The notes below the pieces were generated by a model that ran no database searches, was not told the DNA's origin, and worked only from the letters and a program-made list of their open reading frames with translations. DNA of 64,000 bases from positions 310,001 to 374,000 of the forward strand of contig JBPJFZ010000003.1 of NCBI GenBank assembly GCA_051208035.1. Reading direction: 5' to 3'. Positions 61,311 to 64,000 of this stretch are shown here, one piece after another (position 1 is the stretch's first letter; each line of letters begins with the position of its first letter). A program made the position numbers and the translations under genes. This stretch comes from JACKOB01 sp024234575. GTDB taxonomy: Bacteria > Pseudomonadota > Gammaproteobacteria > Pseudomonadales > Oleiphilaceae.

Positions 61311-62366
61311 CTACTGTTTCTGATGGGCTAATTTCATTTTTTTGGCAGGCCAGTCATCGGGTGTCACGAATAAACGAAACATCTCTTGATGTATGCCGCT
61401 TATGGGGAGCGTTTGACATGGTTTGTCGCTGCCAGTATGTGTCAGCATCTTTGGGCGGTTCTCTGCTTCGATACTGTCCAGAAACCTTTGCATTTTCTTG
61501 GTGTCGAGTTTTGACTCTGAGTGTTCCATTTGCTCGCTATGATATGAAGGTGTAAGCCAGTCGAGTTTATCTGGTGCAAACCAAGTCCCTAACCGAGTTT
61601 TTTCGCACTTATTCATCCATTTGCTAAAGTCGCTTCGAGATAGCCAGCCATAGTGATGCCGGTGCTTGTTTTCCAGACAGTGGGCAATAAAGTCGTTGAT
61701 GTTGATGATTTCAGTAAACAGCATGCCTTTTAATTGGGTGCGAGTTATTAGTTTAGATACACCCAACTCTTTTAAGAGTGTTTTAGCGACAGGGTGTTCC
61801 GCCATAATAAGCTGTTTGTTCAGTAGTGCTGCAATTTTCAAATCCAGGCGGTCTATTTGATTGGGGCCTATCCAGCTCATTGTCGAGTTTGGGAAGTACG
61901 CATTGTGAACCCCCTTGTTACGAATTTGTAAATAGAACTTTGCAGCTAATTCAACGTGAATATGTTGTTTGGTTGCAGTGTCCCATAGGATAAAATCAAA
62001 CTCTCCCAGTGTTTTTCCTTGATGGTGTATTTGCAGGTTTTGCGCGGTGACATGGTAGCGGTCGGTGTGGTGAAAGAAGTATGCCCAGAGTGACTCGAAG
62101 TAAGGGCCTAAAAAATGAGAGCTGCGCTGCGCTAAATGCTGATGTAACCGGCTTGGCTCCTGGTCTTCTTTGTGCAAGAAATCGATAATGTCGTTAACCT
62201 TTCCAGGCTCTAGTGTTGGCAAGACAGAAACCAGGTGTTTCGTTTCAGTTGTGCATGTTACCAGCGGTGCGCTTAGCACTGACCAGGCCAGTGCTCTTAC
62301 TGATGGCGTTTGCAATGTGGTCAATATTTGCCGCAGGGCGCTTTGTTGAGGTGATTCTGCGGGCAT
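61311..62366 (-). CDS. DUF1853 family protein
   Basis: 351 residues. Motifs of the family: LGPYFESLWAYFFHH, LQIHHQGKTLGEFDFILWD and HIHVELAAKFYLQI, an arrangement of Glu/Asp/Glu-x-Lys like a PD-(D/E)XK nuclease core. The function is unknown. Ends 1 nt from the end of the PLP gene (convergent) and starts 81 nt from nadK (divergent). Confidence 0.85.
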   Translation of the reverse strand: MPAESPQQSALRQILTTLQTPSVRALAWSVLSAPLVTCTTETKHLVSVLPTLEPGKVNDIIDFLHKEDQEPSRLHQHLAQRSSHFLGPYFESLWAYFFHHTDRYHVTAQNLQIHHQGKTLGEFDFILWDTATKQHIHVELAAKFYLQIRNKGVHNAYFPNSTMSWIGPNQIDRLDLKIAALLNKQLIMAEHPVAKTLLKELGVSKLITRTQLKGMLFTEIININDFIAHCLENKHRHHYGWLSRSDFSKWMNKCEKTRLGTWFAPDKLDWLTPSYHSEQMEHSESKLDTKKMQRFLDSIEAENRPKMLTHTGSDKPCQTLPISGIHQEMFRLFVTPDDWPAKKMKLAHQKQ

Positions 62367-62447
62367 AATTAGGGTATCCTGTCTAGCTGTTATCGCCGTG
62401 CTTTTGCGTTACTATGATTTAACGAGTTTTTTACTATGGAAACAAGA

Positions 62448-63338
62448 ATGGAGCAATTTCGTACCATCGGTCTTATCGGACGGATGGGCAGCGTAAAGGT
62501 TGTCGAGACATTGCGGCGACTAAAGCAGTTTTTGCTGAGTGAAGGCTACCATGTTGTCCTTGAGGAAACGACCGCTACCGTGCTTCCGGGCCATGGGTTG
62601 CAGGTGTGCGGTCTCAAAATGATGGGAGAGATTTCCGACCTGGTTGTGGTGGTGGGTGGCGACGGAAGTCTGCTAGGTGCCGCCAGAGAACTTGCTCGCT
62701 ATAACGTCCCTGTATTGGGGGTGAATCGTGGCAAGTTGGGGTTTCTTACAGATATTACCCCGGAGAATCTTGAGCGGGACATCGGCGAAGTGCTTAATGG
62801 CAAGTATCTTGAGGAAAAAAGGTTTTTACTGGATGTGTTGGTGCGTCGAAATGGCGACCCTGTAGGTACGGGCAGTGCATTAAATGATATTGTGTTGCAC
62901 CCAGGGAAATCCACCCGCATGATCGAGTTCGAGCTGCACATTGAAGGGCAGTTTGTGTATAGCCAGAAGTCTGATGGACTGATTGTTTCTACTCCAACCG
63001 GTTCCACCGCCTATGCATTGTCTGCTGGTGGTCCGATTATGCATCCTAAGCTCGATGCGGTGGTGTTGGTGCCCATGTTTCCACATACTCTCAGTAGCAG
63101 ACCGATAGTGGTGGATGCGAAAGCGGAGATTAAAATCGAAATAGGCGCCGATAACGAAATTTACCCGCAGGTGAGTTGTGACGGTCAGAAGCATATAACA
63201 TCTGCCCCGGGCGACACCATTACCATTCGCAAGAAGCCACACAAAATACGCCTGATTCATCCGACCCGTCATAACTTTTATGAAACTTGCCGTGAAAAGC
63301 TCGGCTGGGCCAGCAGCCTCTTACGTGGCCAGAGTTAG
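62448..63338 (+). CDS. nadK: NAD kinase
   Basis: 296 residues from the ATG at 62448, which matches the MEPF-type start of Pseudomonas NadK; an ATG at 62436 is in frame. GGDGSLLGAAR is the catalytic motif, and NRGKLGFLTDITPENL, SALNDIVLHPGKST and TPTGSTAYALSAGGPIMHP confirm the family. It makes NADP from NAD and ATP. Followed 37 nt later by the metallophosphatase gene. Confidence 0.97.
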   Translation: MEQFRTIGLIGRMGSVKVVETLRRLKQFLLSEGYHVVLEETTATVLPGHGLQVCGLKMMGEISDLVVVVGGDGSLLGAARELARYNVPVLGVNRGKLGFLTDITPENLERDIGEVLNGKYLEEKRFLLDVLVRRNGDPVGTGSALNDIVLHPGKSTRMIEFELHIEGQFVYSQKSDGLIVSTPTGSTAYALSAGGPIMHPKLDAVVLVPMFPHTLSSRPIVVDAKAEIKIEIGADNEIYPQVSCDGQKHITSAPGDTITIRKKPHKIRLIHPTRHNFYETCREKLGWASSLLRGQS

Positions 63339-63375
63339 GTGTTCTTTCAGATGAGTCAAAAGCGCCGAGGGAAAA

Positions 63376-64000
63376 ATGATGGGTAGTTCGTTTCCTGATG
63401 GGTTTGATCTAATAGGTGATGTACATGGGTGTGCGAATACGCTCGTGACATTGCTTGAAAAAATGGATTATCGAAAAGTAAATGGCGTTTATCAGCACCG
63501 CACGCGCCAGGCTATTTTTGTGGGTGATATTGTTGATAGGGGGCCGCGTATTCGGGAAGCATTACACGTTGTTCGTGATATGGTAGAGCGCGGCTCTGCG
63601 CAAATGGTGATGGGTAATCATGAGTACAACGCCTTGGGTTATTGTACTCGCGGAAGGCCTGGCAGTGATCACACCTACCTGCGGGAGCACAACGCTCGAC
63701 ACACCCGATTGATTCAGGAAACCCTTGACCAATTTGAGCACTATCCGGCTGAATGGAATGACTTTCTCGAGTGGTTTTATACACTGCCGGTTTTTCTTGA
63801 GTTTGATAATTTCCGCGTAGTCCATGCCTGTTGGGATGGTGAGATGATAGACCACTACAAGGAAAAATTTGGCACTAATCTAATTGACGCTGATTTTTTG
63901 CACGCATCCGTGGTGAAAGAAAGTTTTGCCGGCCAGTTTATGGATCGGTTGCTGCGAGGTACCGACATGCGTTTACCTGGCGGCAAGAAAATTAAAGGTC
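63376..64000 (+). CDS. Metallophosphatase (ApaH/PrpE-like), 5' part
   Basis: Starts MMGSSFPDGFDLIGDVHGCA and runs off the window after about 208 residues. The calcineurin-type metal motifs are all there: DLIGDVHGC, FVGDIVDRGP and VMGNHEYNAL. The fold fits ApaH- or PrpE-like diadenosine tetraphosphatases or protein phosphatases. A GAGGGA site lies before the ATG. Partner or continuation of the nadK transcript. Confidence 0.88.
   Translation, partial: MMGSSFPDGFDLIGDVHGCANTLVTLLEKMDYRKVNGVYQHRTRQAIFVGDIVDRGPRIREALHVVRDMVERGSAQMVMGNHEYNALGYCTRGRPGSDHTYLREHNARHTRLIQETLDQFEHYPAEWNDFLEWFYTLPVFLEFDNFRVVHACWDGEMIDHYKEKFGTNLIDADFLHASVVKESFAGQFMDRLLRGTDMRLPGGKKIKG

Overview
The window is chromosomal DNA of a Gram-negative gammaproteobacterium, most likely a marine or aquatic member of the broad Pseudomonadales/Cellvibrionales area. 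The basis is gene content: a FadI-type thiolase, FadH, an AmpG-like permease, GspN/GspC/GspD, RimK, YajQ, Fe-SOD, PurK/PurE, a Pseudomonas-like NAD kinase, many two-component and c-di-GMP proteins, and two Lys/Ala-rich AlgP-like tails. Base composition looks moderate, and I cannot name a genus from sequence alone.

Layout. 1-7.1 kb: the 3' end of a FadI-like thiolase, an O-methyltransferase, two tandem response-regulator-related proteins that share an undescribed C-terminal domain, and a tandem pair of acyl-CoA dehydrogenases. 7.5-15 kb: a sensorless histidine kinase with a receiver-TPR protein, a Lys/Ala-rich phasin- or histone-like protein, a RimK/M14 metallohydrolase pair and a second receiver-TPR paralogue. 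15-21 kb: LysR regulator, secreted metallo-beta-lactamase-fold enzyme and TauE/SafE transporter, then a lipoprotein hydrolase and FadH. 21.0-21.5 kb: two tandem, paralogous, structured small RNAs on the minus strand, predicted here. 21.6-24.6 kb: a receiver/degenerate-GGDEF protein, divergent yajQ and an exported protein of unknown function.

24.8-34.8 kb is an accessory island bounded by a 478-bp direct repeat that is a fragment of an AraC-family regulator gene. It holds a Tn3 tnpA remnant, two IS91-family remnants, a tyrosine-recombinase pseudogene split by a complete IS66 element (2,599 bp, imperfect 8-bp target duplication), a lipoprotein gene, and a complete IS256 element (1,316 bp, perfect 8-bp target duplication) that interrupts the right-hand araC copy. 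The structure fits single-crossover (Campbell-type) integration; recombination across the last 64 bp of the repeat would remove the island and restore an uninterrupted araC gene.

34.8-64 kb is mostly core: AmpG-like permease, alkyltransferase-like protein, FabG-like SDR, FxsA, groES-groEL, gspN-gspC-gspD (without the rest of the type II secretion genes), LemA with an M48 protease, a GGDEF/EAL protein, sodB, purE-purK, coiled-coil proteins, a degenerate acyl-CoA dehydrogenase, an oxygen-binding di-iron (ODP-like) protein next to a soluble chemoreceptor-like helix protein, a duplicated tRNA-Val/tRNA-Asp pair, a 30-residue acidic microprotein, a PLP enzyme, DUF1853, nadK and a truncated metallophosphatase gene.

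Fatty-acid and PHA-type metabolism (thiolase, acyl-CoA dehydrogenases, FadH, SDR, phasin-like protein) and multi-layer signalling (receiver-TPR, HK, c-di-GMP, ODP) are the two recurring themes. All calls are from reading sequence only; no database search was run.
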